The notes under the pieces: generated by a model
What the model was told of the DNA's origin: nothing
Seen by the model: the letters and a program-made list of their open reading frames with translations, nothing else
Database searches by the model: none
Shown: one piece after another, positions 1-11,365 of the stretch
How positions within the stretch are numbered: the first letter of the stretch is position 1
Layout: every line of letters starts with the position of its first letter
Position numbers and translations under genes: made by a program
NCBI GenBank assembly: GCA_022605955.1
Contig: JAKCOZ010000103.1
Span: 932,501-996,500, forward strand
Reading direction: 5' to 3'
DNA from: Rallus limicola
Taxonomy: Eukaryota; Chordata; Aves; Gruiformes; Rallidae
Length of the DNA stretch: 64,000 nucleotides

Positions 1-1250
1 GTCTGCAAGGAACTGGGCTGGGCCAGCGAGGTGAAATGTGAGCCAGCTAAGGCCTTGGCTGCCAGCCCAGCTTTTACTCCAACAGGCTTCAAACGCACCT
101 CTGGAGAAGCAACAAAAAGGTAAGAAAACTTATTCTAGGGACTCCAGAATGTGGTTTTGTGGGGGAAGAGGAAGCAAGGTTGGTCTAAGGCCTCCAAGAT
201 CTGCACGAAATGACCATCCAAGTCTGAGACAAGGACCAATTCTGGTTTCAGTTGATCCAGGCCCCATATAAAACCCTGTGAAGGTCAGGACCTGCAGCTC
301 GGACAGAGCTGCCACAAAGACAGGTTTTGGCAAGTGCAACACACCACTTTCATCAGGTTGTCACTTGTGAGCAGTAATTGCACTGGGAATGGAGCCGGTC
401 CTTCCTTTAGGTAGTGGTTTTCTACACAACCTGAAATTCCCAGCTCAGCATGACCGATAATTTACAGGAAAGTCAATTTGTCATTGACCTGGAGGACAAT
501 AGAGGGTTGAGGTGTCTGAGGAGAGTGTCCCTTCCTCAGCCCTCTAGTGGCATTTTGTGGATGTGTCAACCTTACTGTCAGGTGTGTCCAACAAGCCCTG
601 GTCCCCAGACTATGGGAGATAGAGACTTGCTTCAGTCTAAACTTCAGGTTAAGAATGGATGCAGCCATGTCATGCCATGACACATCATGTCATGTCAACT
701 TTCAGCTAGTCTTGACCAGGATTCAATCTACTCAGAAAATGTGAATTGTGGGAGCAAGAGTGTAAACGTAAATGACTCTCAGCCCACTCTTAGGGCAGAG
801 CTAGTGAGTGGGGAAGCAAGACAAAGGGCAGAGAAGCACCAACATCCAAACCAGAGTGGGCTCGAGGATGCAGAGGCAGGTCACCTTTCAGGTAACAACG
901 TTCCCATCCTTCCGACAAAGCGGTGCCACTCATAAAAGCAAATGTTTCCTGCTTTCCAGCTGGTCACTGGCCTACCCAATATAGCAACAAGGTGGGTGAG
1001 TCTCTTCCATATTTGCACAGTGACCAACCCAAGGGAAGCAATCTTGGTAGCTTCTAAGGCCCTCCCATAATAAACATGATTAGCAACAATTAAAAACTCA
1101 TTACAGCTCTTAATTACACCCAATATAATGCCACCTGTATTCATTCCCCAATAAGCTCATAAAATATTGCACCTATTATATTTCTTTACATGTTTTAATG
1201 CAAAGATGATTGCACCACTCATGCACTGAACCAGGCTCTATGACAGACAC
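1..1250. other. Intergenic sequence at the left edge
   Basis: I see no coding exon, RNA gene or clear mobile element here. If a further keratin gene once stood at this end, its exons 8 and 9 would fall here on the minus strand, but no 35-bp exon 8 or glycine-rich tail exon is recognisable. Confidence 0.5.
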
Positions 1251-1256
1251 CTACCT

Positions 1257-1450
1257 GCTCTCCTCCCCTTCCAGCAGCTTCCTGCACATGGCAATCTCAA
1301 TGTCCAGGGCTACCTTCACACTCAACAAGTCCTGATATCCATTCAGTTCCTGGCCCCACTCCCCTTTGGCTCCACTGAGTGCTCTGCAGCCTTCACCCAG
1401 TTTGATTCTAGCTTTGTTGAGGGTGAGATCTCCCTTTTTTTCCACCTCAG
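1257..1450 (-). pseudogene. Relic exon 7 of a type II keratin (end of coil 2 and helix termination motif)
   Basis: Read on the minus strand, this stretch encodes about 67 residues that line up without gaps with exon 7 of the neighbouring keratins A-C. It runs from a degraded [14 protein letters not shown] start to a good helix termination motif ([19 protein letters not shown]). It keeps a GT donor (GTAGGT) at the exon end. The first six codons of the normal exon (NHQLQA-like) are not present; a CAACAG acceptor-like site directly precedes GCATTGC. No exons 1-6 were found to its right (1450-3300) and no exons 8-9 to its left. The EIAM variant is shared with A-C and not with KRT8 or the KRT4-like gene, so this is probably a decayed copy from the A-C family. 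It could instead be one surviving exon of a gene whose other exons are too divergent to see. Confidence 0.65.
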
Positions 1451-3340
1451 CAATGCCTGTTGGAAGGAAGAGTGCTCTGAGTTCATTTATTTTAAGCAAA
1501 ACAGGCCCCATTGCTGCAAAAATGGATCTCCTTTTACACTGGGGACAGCAGTTAGCACAGTGCCCCATGGAGCAAACAAAGAGGTACCCAGTCACAGGGC
1601 TGTTACGATCTTTCATTCAAGCGCAATGTCCCTGAGCAATTAGCATTACTGCCTTTTTCATGAGCACAGCAGATGGGACAGATAAACTCCATCACCTCCG
1701 TGTTACAGCCTGGCCCCTCTCCAGGAAAAAGTCAGGGAACTTATAAAAAGCCTGCGGTTTTCTGCAGGACGAAGCCTGCAGCTTTCACTTCCTGGGTTTC
1801 AAACTCTGGAGATCTTCACCCTCCCTGCCATCCTCCCAAAGAAGTCCCCAGGAATGCTCCAGGACTTTACATCATCTTGGTCCTTGGAGTCTTCACTGGG
1901 ATGAGGAAGTAGGAGATGGCTTTTTGGTCTCTCCCATCCCAGTCTATAAACTTTAGAATCATAGTTGTCATTGTTTATTCAAACAAAAGCCTGGTATAAA
2001 CATCCAATGCAGAAGTCAGGTGTGTCCACTGAAAGAGTATTTGAAGAGAAAATAAGAAAAGCAACATGAAAGTAGCACTAGCTGAAACAAAACTACAATT
2101 TCTTCCTCGTTTGGTTGGTTCATGGAGATGGCAAGGACTCTGCAATGGGGATCTTCTCCAGTTCCACACTTTTATCTGACAAACACCAAGTCTGCTCTGG
2201 GATAACGTGTATGTTGCAGCACAGACGGGGTTGATTCACCTACCGGTCTGGCCCTCACTCCTCCCAGTGCCAAAGAAGAATCCAGCCAAGCATTAATCAA
2301 ATTAATTTGGTTGCAATGGTGTGTTATTTAGAGAGGGCTAATGACTAACCTGGCCAGGCAATCTGGAGTTATAATAGCAGGTTCCAGGCTGTGTCTCATG
2401 CTTTGACGCTGTTTTTTTTTGTGAGTAATTTGTGTCCACGTAGCATCTTCAGGCCTTCCCACCGCTTGTATGTGAGGAGCTGATGCCCATGTAAGAGCCC
2501 TGCTCATCAGATAGATGGAGCTGCTTGCCCTCATGGCAGCCAAGGGTAGAGGACAGCCTGTCTTCATCAGAGCACTAACCACGCGCACTGCAGACCTGTC
2601 ACTGGTGTCCTCCCCATTGTGGACTCCAGGGCATCTGGGTAGGAGCTCCAGGCACCATCAGGACTGAGCTGCTGCATGGTGGTGATGGCTGGACTATGTG
2701 TCCTCTTGGGATGACAGCTGTGCTGAGCGCTGGTGCTACTTGCCACATCCCAATAGCCATGTTTAGATTGCCACATCCCAACAGCAGTGGTCAAACCACC
2801 CCAGTCCCACTGCCACATCCCAACAGCCATGTTTAAACCAGTCTGATTCCAGCTACATCCCAATAGCCATATTCAAATCACCCCATACCAAATGAACCAC
2901 CACCATGTACCACCTGCCACCATTCATTGCCACATCCCAACCACAACATCCCTGTTGGTGGCCCTCTCTGCCTTGCTCCTGAGGTGCCCATCAACTGAGA
3001 GCTGAACACTTCATCCTGCCACACTTGGGATGAGCACGATCCCCCACCACAAGGTCACCAAGTTGACATCACACGTTCCCTTCCAGTCCCACGCTACTCA
3101 AAGCCATGGCTTTCCCACCCTGCAGAGAGGTGAGGAGCCTACTGTGGAGGAACAAGATGGCACCTCCCAAGATGAGAGAGAAGGGACATCTTCCTCCTCC
3201 TCACTTCAGCTGGGCAGTTCATGGTTCTTGGTGAACTATAGGGCAGAGTACTGCAGGCATTGCCATTCCTTACGGTGAAGAACAGAATGCTTTACTTCCC
3301 CTGGGGACTGTTAATTGATGAGACGACACAAAGATCTTTT
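1451..3340. other. Intergenic sequence upstream of the relic exon and downstream of keratin A
   Basis: No gene recognised. It contains a short degenerate tandem repeat at 2740-2950, described separately. It lacks the 1.7-kb duplicated block found 3' of keratins B and C. Confidence 0.5.
2740..2950. repeat. Degenerate minisatellite built on CACATCCCAACAGCCATG-like units
   Basis: At least five imperfect copies of a core reading roughly CACATCCCAAYAGCCATGTTTA occur here, spaced about 40-60 bases apart. The array has no coding frame and lies between the relic exon and keratin A. Confidence 0.6.
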
Positions 3341-3353
3341 CATCTCTCTGCAG

Positions 3354-3359
3354 TTTATT
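3354..3359 (-). terminator. Poly(A) signal of keratin A
   Basis: AATAAA on the minus strand, about 670 bases beyond the stop codon. The surrounding CTGCAGTTTATTG context (plus-strand reading) matches the equivalent sites of keratins B and C, which supports its use. Confidence 0.75.
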
Positions 3360-4030
3360 GGTAATGAAAGAACTTGGAGGAAAAGGGTGCTGGTAGAAAG
3401 CAACCATGCAGCAGGGTTCATGCAACAGAAGGTTTGCAATAAGGCCATTCATTGGTCAGGTGTAAAGGAGAAGAGGGAAAGGAATCTATAAAACATTAAA
3501 GCTGCCAAATTACTCCACCAAGGGAAGGTGGACATCTCCAGAAACCCGTTTCTCTCTCCTAAACCTGACTATGATGCATTATCACTATTCTTCTGCTTGT
3601 GTGAATTCCTGATATAACAGAAACAAACATGTGGGTGACATGCAGGACATGGGGAAGTCACAAGGGGAAAAGGGCCATTGAAAAAGAGACCTTAAACAGG
3701 GAAAGGAAAGAGCAGTTTTATACATGATCCTCCTCAGCCAGCGCAGCAGCCAGGGGTGGCAGCGAGAAGTGCAACGAAAGATGCTCGGATGATCTCTGCA
3801 GACCCTGGTACCCACAAGAGAGATACTTCATCCCTGGAGACTGGTGGAGCTCTGAGCGGAGCCAGGTCAACTAAGCAGTGTTTCGCTGCAAAGCTCCCTT
3901 TGGGTGGGATGATGTGAGGAGGGAAACAGTTCATCCACTTGCTGGGTGGTGGTTCAGGATGGATGGGGCTGTGCTGCCAGCTGGAGAAAGGAAAAGATGC
4001 TTCTTTCCTTGGAGGGACTGAGGTCAGGGC

Positions 4031-7000
4031 TCAGTATTTTACACCTGAAGATTTGATGGAGGTGGTTGTGACACATCTCCGCACAGAGGAGGATCCACCC
4101 CCTGAGATGAAGTTGCCGCCTCCAGAGCTGCACATCCTTCCACTTCCAGAAGAGAAGCCACCACTGAGTATTCCTCCTCCCATGCCACAGCTGCCTCCAA
4201 TGATGCTTCCTCCTCCAACCGCACATACTCCACCTCCCATGCCACTGCTGGCTCCAAAACCACCAGCTCTGCCTCCAGCAATGGTGGTTCTGCCTACCAC
4301 AGCTGCAAGAGAAGGACAGGTTCACTGTACAGCAAGCAATGGCGTGGGTATCCTCACAAAGCCCAGGAAAAAGCTATTTTGCAGAGAAGAGCAGGTGCAG
4401 ATACTTACAGACATTCACATTGGACGGATTATCTCCACAGAGCCTGTGTAGGGAAAGGAGCACAAGTTGTAAATGTAACATACTAGAAAGCGACTCAGCC
4501 CCATGGAATTCCCCAGGATTCATTTCATTTTCTGTTTCAATTAACACAAAACAAAACCACTGAAGAATGTTCCCAGTGTTGACCTGGTTTCAATTTGGGG
4601 CACAAAAACATGTGTGGAAAGAAGTAAACCAAATGCCAACATTAAATGGGTGGAGAGTTTACTAAACCTCATTCTATCCCAAGGAGAGATAGTGCTTTGG
4701 TGAGGCCAACCTGACAGCAGGTCTCACCTGTTCTCCTCTCCCTCCAGCAGCTTCCTGTACATGGCAATCTCAACGTCCAGGGCAATCTTGATGTTCAGCA
4801 GCTCCTGATACTCCTTCAGCAAGCGAGCCAGCTCCTCCTTGTCTTTGCTCAGGGCACACTCCAGCTCTTCCAGTTTCCTCCTGGCATCCTTGAGGGCCAT
4901 CTCACCCCGCTCCTCAGCCTCAGCAATAGCTGCCTGCAACTGATGGTTCTGAGGAAAAGAAAAGCAGTTTCTCAGGCTGGGTAGAAAATAGGCGGAAACC
5001 ATCAATCTCCTGCAAAGGGATGAGTTTCTAAGACTGTGCTTCCCTCACGCTATGCTTAGCTCACCACCCAGCTCTGTTGCCATCCAGCCTGATGCCATTA
5101 CCCAGTGAGGTGCTGAGGAACCCCTACCTGCTTCTTCACACTCTCAATCTCAGCCCGCAGCCTCTGGACATTCCTGGTCAGCTCCTGGATCTCTATCTTG
5201 GTGTTGCGGAGGCTGTCCCCGTGCCTTCCAGCAGTGCTCTGCAGCTCTTCATACTGGAGACAAAGCAACCCATCAGGACACAGCCTATCCAGAACTCGAT
5301 GGTTCCCTTGCTCTCTGACAAGGGAGGTGGTGATCTGTCCCAAGTGCCTTGACTTCTCTTCAACTCACCCGGCTCTGGTACCAAGCTTCAGCTTCAGCTC
5401 TGCTGTTCTGAGCAATCTGTTCGTACTGACGCCTGACCTCCTCGATGATGCTGTCCAGATCCAGGTGGCGGTTGTTGTCCATGGATACCACCACGGACAG
5501 GTCCCGGCTGATTGTCTGCATCTGAGCCAGCTCCTATAACCAAGATGTGAGTTAGCCTGACCATCTAAGGAGAAGAGCAGCAACTCCAAGCACACTTTTC
5601 AGACCAAAACCAGATGGACATTCAGCCCAACCTCAGGGTCTTTGGTCACCACATGCCTCATTGTGACTCTATCCAGTCAGAGAGAGAAAGCTCTTACCTC
5701 CTCATAGATGCACCTCAGGAAGTTGATTTCATCGGTCAGAGCTCCCACCTTGGCTTCCAACTCTACTTTGGTCATGTAGGCACAGTCCACATCCTAAAGG
5801 AAAGGTCACACAGGTAGACAAAGGCTTCCTCCCATCCCAGCAGAGCTCTTGGCAGACAAGGCTCCACTCCAACGCCTCTGCAGCCTGTCCCTGACATCCC
5901 CCCTCTCCCGGTTCCTCTGGGACTCACCTTCTTGAGCACCACAAACTCATTCTCAGCAGCGGTGCGCCTGTTGATTTCCTCTTCGTACCTGTTGAAGGGG
6001 ACAAGAGAAGATGAGCCTCTTGGACTGATCCTCTGTCCACCAGAGGAAGACAGTGTGGCACTCTCCAAGCTGGCTTAGCCTCACTGCCTTGGAGTTCACC
6101 TCTCCCCTGGTCTGTCGCTGCCCTTACTTGGTTTTGTACTCCTCAACGTATTGCCGCATGTTCTGCAGCTCCGACTCCAGCTGTCCCCTCTGCCCCAGCA
6201 GAGACTCTAGCCTCCTCTTCAGGTTCTGGATGTAATTTTCAAAGATGACATCCAGGTTCTTCCTAGGTCCTGAAGGCCCTTGCTGCTGGAGGAGCTCCCA
6301 TTTGGTGGAGAGGACCTTGTTCTGTTGCTCTAGGAAGCGGACCTGCAAGTCCACAAGGAAGGGTGTGAGACATTATGAGACCTCCTGGTTTTAGGGAGGC
6401 CACAAATCATTTCCCAAATCCCCGATGGGGCCATTTGTAATTGAAAGCCAGTTTTCCAAGAGGAAATTTCCTCCCTTCTCTTTTTTTGATTATTCTTCTA
6501 CTTATCCTCAATATTGGAGAACATTCCTCCCATCAGGTAAGAAATATTCAATACATATGTCATATATTTAAAAACCTATGAAGCGCCTTTATGAACCACA
6601 TTCTCCCAGCACAGACCATCTAAAGAATGCTCATCTGTTCTTGCACTGATATAAGGAACTGCCAGGAATTACTTGAAAGCTTGTTCCTACCTTCTAAGTT
6701 CCTTCTAACTATCCCTGAAAAAGGAGAGTTAAAGATCCACTGAGGCTAACTGAATATATCATCATCTTCTGGCCTGACTGCACAGAGAACACACTAGAGA
6801 AAATCTAAGGAAGAATTTGGATCAACCAAACCTATAGAAAGTTTCATAGTTTGCCTGTGAATGTAAAATTTTTACATTTCCTTAGGAGAACTCAACAAAA
6901 ACATTGCCAACCTCACAGACCTGCCAACCCTGAGCTGAGAAGGACATTTCCCTCTCCACAGCACAGGAAGGTTCCTCAGATTCCCCATTCCCAAACAAAT

Positions 7001-7528
7001 ATAGTTCCAGCCTCTCACCTTGTCAATGAAAGAGGCAAACTGATTGTTAAGGGTCTTGATCTGTTCCTTCTCTTGGCACTTGACTTGCTGGATCTGAGGA
7101 TCAATATCAACATGGACTGGCCGCAGGAGGGTTGGGTCAACCTGCACCGATTGGATGCCTCCAGGGAACCCAGGACCACCTCTTACAGGACCACCAAAGC
7201 TGCCTATTCCTCCACCAATGACACCGCCTCCAATGCTGCCAAATCCTCCTCCATAGCCTCCACCAAAGCCACCAATTCTACATCCATATCCACCGCCATA
7301 AGAGCCACCCATGGAAATCCTTCCGCTGCCACCCATGTTATGGAGGCTCCTGCTGCTAAAACCTCCACAACGTCCACCGCCTCCAATTCCCCTGGATGTG
7401 GAGAATGAGCTATAGCTGATCCTGCTTCTGCCCCCACTTCCTCCAAAGCCACCACCGATGGCAGAGCAAGAGCTGTATCCCCTTCTGCTTCCACCTCCGA
7501 AGCTTCTACAGATCGACTGCCGAGACAT
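4031..7528 (-). CDS. Type II keratin A, glycine-rich epidermal type (nine exons, 566 aa)
   Basis: Basic intermediate-filament chain that should pair with a type I keratin to build cytoplasmic 10-nm filaments in epithelium. Exons on the minus strand: 7019-7528, 6128-6342, 5928-5988, 5698-5793, 5369-5533, 5128-5253, 4728-4948, 4409-4443, 4031-4302. They sum to 567 codons including TGA, all with GT-AG introns. The start is ATG at 7526-7528, giving MSRQSICRS with G at -3. The glycine/serine head (residues 1 to about 155) ends in an H1-like segment. The helix initiation motif [12 protein letters not shown] straddles exons 1 and 2, and helix termination ends at residue 465 ([15 protein letters not shown]). 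The tail is Gly/Ser-rich and ends SSVRRC...SSGVKY. The tail is about 90 bp shorter than that of C. The coil resembles sauropsid KRT5/6/75-like chains, but I cannot name the orthologue. Exons 2-6 and most of their introns are nearly identical to gene B. Confidence 0.95.
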
Positions 7529-7639
7529 GGCTGTTTCTTCCAAGCAGCGCTGAGGAACAGAAAGACCAACGGAGCTGTGTTGCTGAGGGATGACTGCAGA
7601 GAGAAGTCTGCACAGTCTTCTCTGGCTTCACAGCTTCAG

Positions 7640-7870
7640 GCATTCCCTTTTATCTGTTTCTGGAGGTGGGCTGGGTCTACAAGGGCGTGAAGAGGAAACA
7701 AATTTACTGTCTTCATCAGCTTGGTGCGGTTAACAGATTTTTGCCAAATTGTTGACTCCACCCAAAAATACGCTTTGCAATGCAGAAGAGAATAAAGGAG
7801 CAAGAGCACCGAAGCAGGTCTCAGTGAGTAAGTGGACTCTCATATCTTTATGGCATCTGGAAAAATATGT
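7640..7870 (-). promoter_or_regulatory. Proximal promoter of keratin A, shared with B and partly C
   Basis: From the TATA-like box outward, this stretch aligns with 16410-16645 (gene B) and 24783-24930 (gene C). Shared pieces include the CCACCTCC flank, a TGATGAAGACAGTAA-like segment (minus strand) and an ACCC-rich segment. The A-B similarity continues further, through the AAGTGGACTCTC stretch near 7835, than the similarity to C. Confidence 0.6.
7646..7654 (-). promoter_or_regulatory. TATA-like box of keratin A
   Basis: GATAAAAGG on the minus strand, about 120 bases upstream of the ATG. The same element with the same flank (CCCAGCCCACCTCCAG just upstream) occurs before genes B and C. Transcription probably starts near 7620. 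Confidence 0.75.
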
Positions 7871-9059
7871 TTTACAGTGATGTAGTCATGTTCTTCCCTC
7901 CTCCCACCTTTCTATCTGTTCTCAACAATTCCAGAGTTTGTCTGGATCTGGATCTTTTTCACCGACAACATCAGGCAATCATTTTGGTGAAAACCAACTA
8001 GAATGAGACTTTCACAATTCCCCCAAGCATGCCCCAAATCTCCTTCTTAAGAAGAAGAAGATTGCTGATGCCTTTCCAAGACGCAGTTTCCCAGTGTAGA
8101 GCAAAACCACCACATATTAGCATTTAACAACGGTCAGCATTTCTTCTTTACCCGGAAAGTAGGTGCTTAGTCCCCCTCCTAAGAACATCCATTGGGATGG
8201 GAGTGATTTCTTCTAGGGCACATTCCTGTAAAATATGTCTCCCAGAGTCTGAGATAACCAGGTACCAAGACTATGTGCACCAGAGCACAACGAGCAAGAG
8301 AAGAAAGATCTCCAAGCTCCTTCCTGGTGCTTTCAGATGGCCACAGGGATGGACAAACCTGCAGAGGAATGGAAGGATGCTTTGGGAACTGGATGTGGTA
8401 ATGATGACTGAAGACAGACAAATAGAAGAGACATGCAGGCAAGAATAATAGAGACTTATTAAATTTTTATTATGAGTTTTTTTACTTAAGTTGGTAGGCA
8501 AATGGTCAGGATTGGTTCATCATGCTTAATCATTTGGAAAAAAAGGCCAACTAAGAGGTAGGGGAAGCCCTGATGCTTTCATGAGTAATAACAGTTTAAA
8601 CTATTGCTGCATAGGAAGTGTGCTGAAAGATGTGTGGCACCTCTGCCCACATCTCTGACCATGGTAAGTTTGGGGTGGGGAAAGAGGGGTGATGAAAAAT
8701 TCATTTTAGAAAAAATAATTTTTAAGACACCAACTGCTTCTTAAAACTAGAAAACAATAATGTTTAATGTTGTGCACAGTCTGTGAAGTAGAACATTCAC
8801 CAGTGAGGCATCTCATAGATATCTTCCAGATCTAATTAATCAAATATAGATAGTATTTCCATGTATGAACTCTTAAGGGGAAAAATGGTATTTTTCACAC
8901 TGCTTAGGTCCTGAAAGTCATGAATAAATGTTAAAAGGAAGATATTTTACAGCCTTCTGATCATTTCAGCACTGCAGTACCATGCTGCATTGTAGCTTTC
9001 AAAGTGGAATGTACGTACATGTTTGAATTTTCACAATCACGCATTAGACTTGTGCAATT
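7871..9059. other. AT-rich intergenic sequence
   Basis: No gene, RNA or mobile element recognised between the keratin A promoter and the duplicated GC-richer block that begins near 9060. Confidence 0.5.
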
Positions 9060-10780
9060 AAGTGTTGTTCGAAAGTGTCAGTAGGTATCAGCCTGCAGCC
9101 ACAGACACTTCAAAGCTGTTGAAAAACCAGCCCGGAGAATCACTCCCAAAAGCCGCTAGAGGAACCCGAACCGTCAGTGCCGTTGGCTGGCGACTGCCGG
9201 CGAGATGGAGGCAGGGCAGCCCCACAGACTGTTCTACACAGCAGGCAAAGGGCGCTGGAGAACCCTCCCCGTGAGGGACACAAGTGAGGGTTGGCCAAAT
9301 CCAGCTGTGCGTGTCCTGCCCCCTGCCAGAGGCTGCAGCTGGAGAAGGAATGGGCAGGGAGGGGACACCTTCCCGCTCAAGAGCAGCTCGAATGAAGCGG
9401 GGCTCATTTCTCAGCGGTTATCCCCGAGATGGGGAGTTGCACTCCCCAGGGCGCTGTGCAGCCCGGCGCTCTGGCTCATGGACAGCGGTGTTGGGCACCT
9501 CAGCTTCTGGTCAGGGAACAGGGGCTGTCTCTGCCCATGGCCGCCCTGCAGATTGCCAAAGCCAGGGCAGCTCCCTTTCTGGGCAGGCAGCATTGCTTGG
9601 CTGTCACATCCCATGTGGCGGCTCCACAACAAGGGGGAAGATGTGTTAAGTCAGCCAAACGCCTGCATGCTGACCACATTCAGAGCACACAGATAAGACG
9701 CCCAGATTGAGTCACTCTGACGTCTTCAGACAAGATGTGAAGATTATACCCAACCTGGAGTCACTGCAGCCTCCTCCAGGTAAGAGTCAACACCAAGCCC
9801 GGGCTCCAGCGCTTCCCTCAGATCTCTTACGCAAGGAGCTGTGCACAGCAGAATCATAAACGCTGGGCAAAGTGTAAACTCTGCAGAAAATGTAGATGGA
9901 GCCCCAGACAGGCTGTAGCAGAGAGATTCTGGTAGCACAGAGTAGGATGTTGCAATGACTCCTCGCAACAATGCCCACAACGCCGTGTTTCGGATTTTAA
10001 AGCTGAGAAGAAGCATAGTCTTAAAATTAAGAATGAAAACACTGACTCTTGCCCCAAGCCAAAGCCCAAAATGCTCTTGGCATAGCCTCAGCTTCTCAGA
10101 GGCATTGCCTTCTCATCATCTTCTGTTTGGGCCAAACCCAGCCACATTTGGCAGCCCTAGCCCACTTCTGCCTGGTTTCGGAGCAAGTAGAAGTCCCTCA
10201 TCTGAGCACGCTGCAACCACTCCCTACTGCCTTGACTGGACATCCTCCCCCATCTGCAGCTTCCCGACCTGCTACAGGGACACTGGCAGCTCAAAACAGG
10301 TTGTGGGATTCCTCAACCACTACTGAAAGCGGTTTCTGTCTCTTTGATCTCTTCTTGTGGTGGAGGAACCGAAGCACAGATCAAACGCATCAGCTGTCTG
10401 ATCCCAGTATTTTTCCCATACCCCTCCCCCTTGAGCTAGGCCAGATCTCTCCCTCTTGTTCTCAAAGTGAAGAGACAGTGGGGGAATCAGCTCTTCAGGG
10501 AGCTGATGGGTACCTAAGCCCATGGGTTTGGATGAATCATGCCTTCCCAGCCATTCATGTTCCTACTTCTAGCAACAAAGGGAAGGATGAATTAGTGGTT
10601 CTCAAGCACTCCTGCTGCTTCCAGAGTCCCAAGCTGTACAGCATGCCTGGCCAAAACCTACTCACACACCAGAGAGCAGGTGCTTGGCCAGCATCCATAC
10701 TCCTGCTTGCAGACAGCTGTAGACCTGCCCTCCCAGCTCTGCCCATAAGACTCTACCATTGCCACCTTTCCCTACCACAA
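9060..10780. repeat. Duplicated intergenic block, copy 1 (3' of keratin B)
   Basis: This 1.7-kb block is repeated, same orientation, at 17870-19557. From 9060 to about 9830 the two copies differ at only scattered single bases. Beyond that they align with indels (for example 10055-10280 with 18868-19102, and 10540-10780 with 19310-19557). It is GC-richer than the sequence around it. A perfect AP-1 motif TGAGTCA at 9708-9714, followed by TGACGTC, is kept in both copies. An open frame (9205-9696) exists in both, but its predicted protein resembles nothing I know, and I do not call it a gene. Confidence 0.85.
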
Positions 10781-11365
10781 AATAAAGCCCACTCCAAGGC
10801 AGGAAACTCAGATGAACAGACAACAGTAGTCTGATCTGATGCCTGGTCCCACCCTGCTGCTGCTGATTTCCATCATCAATCAACAAGTCTGGGTCTTTAC
10901 TGGTTTTGCCACTGTAGACCAGCGGTTTCCCTGCCCAAATCCCATCGCCTTCTGCTTGCGATACCTTCTAAACAGCCTCTTCCTGCTCTAAAATCTGAAA
11001 TCCGACAGTGAGATTAATAAAACCTCTTTCCCAGAGCAGCAGCAATTTGCTTCCAGAACATGCTAGTTATATGTGACATGGGCAACAGGGCACTGAGTGC
11101 CTTAGTTTGCATTCAGGCTGAGCCCTGGATATTGGCACATGGTAGCCGGTAGCATCATCATTCATTCGGAAGGTGCTGGAACCCTCTGTGTTGGAGGTCA
11201 CAAGACATTAAGAATGAGAAAAGAGCTATGGAAAAACTACATATGATTCCAAGGATGGGACTGCATCAGAACGTGCCCAAAACTTAGCAGACTCCCAGAT
11301 TTCTCTATTTGGGTCCCAGTGTTCCTGCCTACTCACAATTGCTGCACATTGTGTGAACTGACCAT
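10781..11365. other. Intergenic sequence present in copy 1 of the duplication but largely missing from copy 2
   Basis: The corresponding interval in copy 2 (19558-19680) is only about 120 bases, so roughly 450 bases were gained here or lost there. No gene recognised. Confidence 0.5.

Noticed and set aside
8465..8470. Minus-strand AATAAA-like signal near 8.46 kb
   Set aside because: It lies in AT-rich DNA with no gene ending there; chance occurrence is likely.
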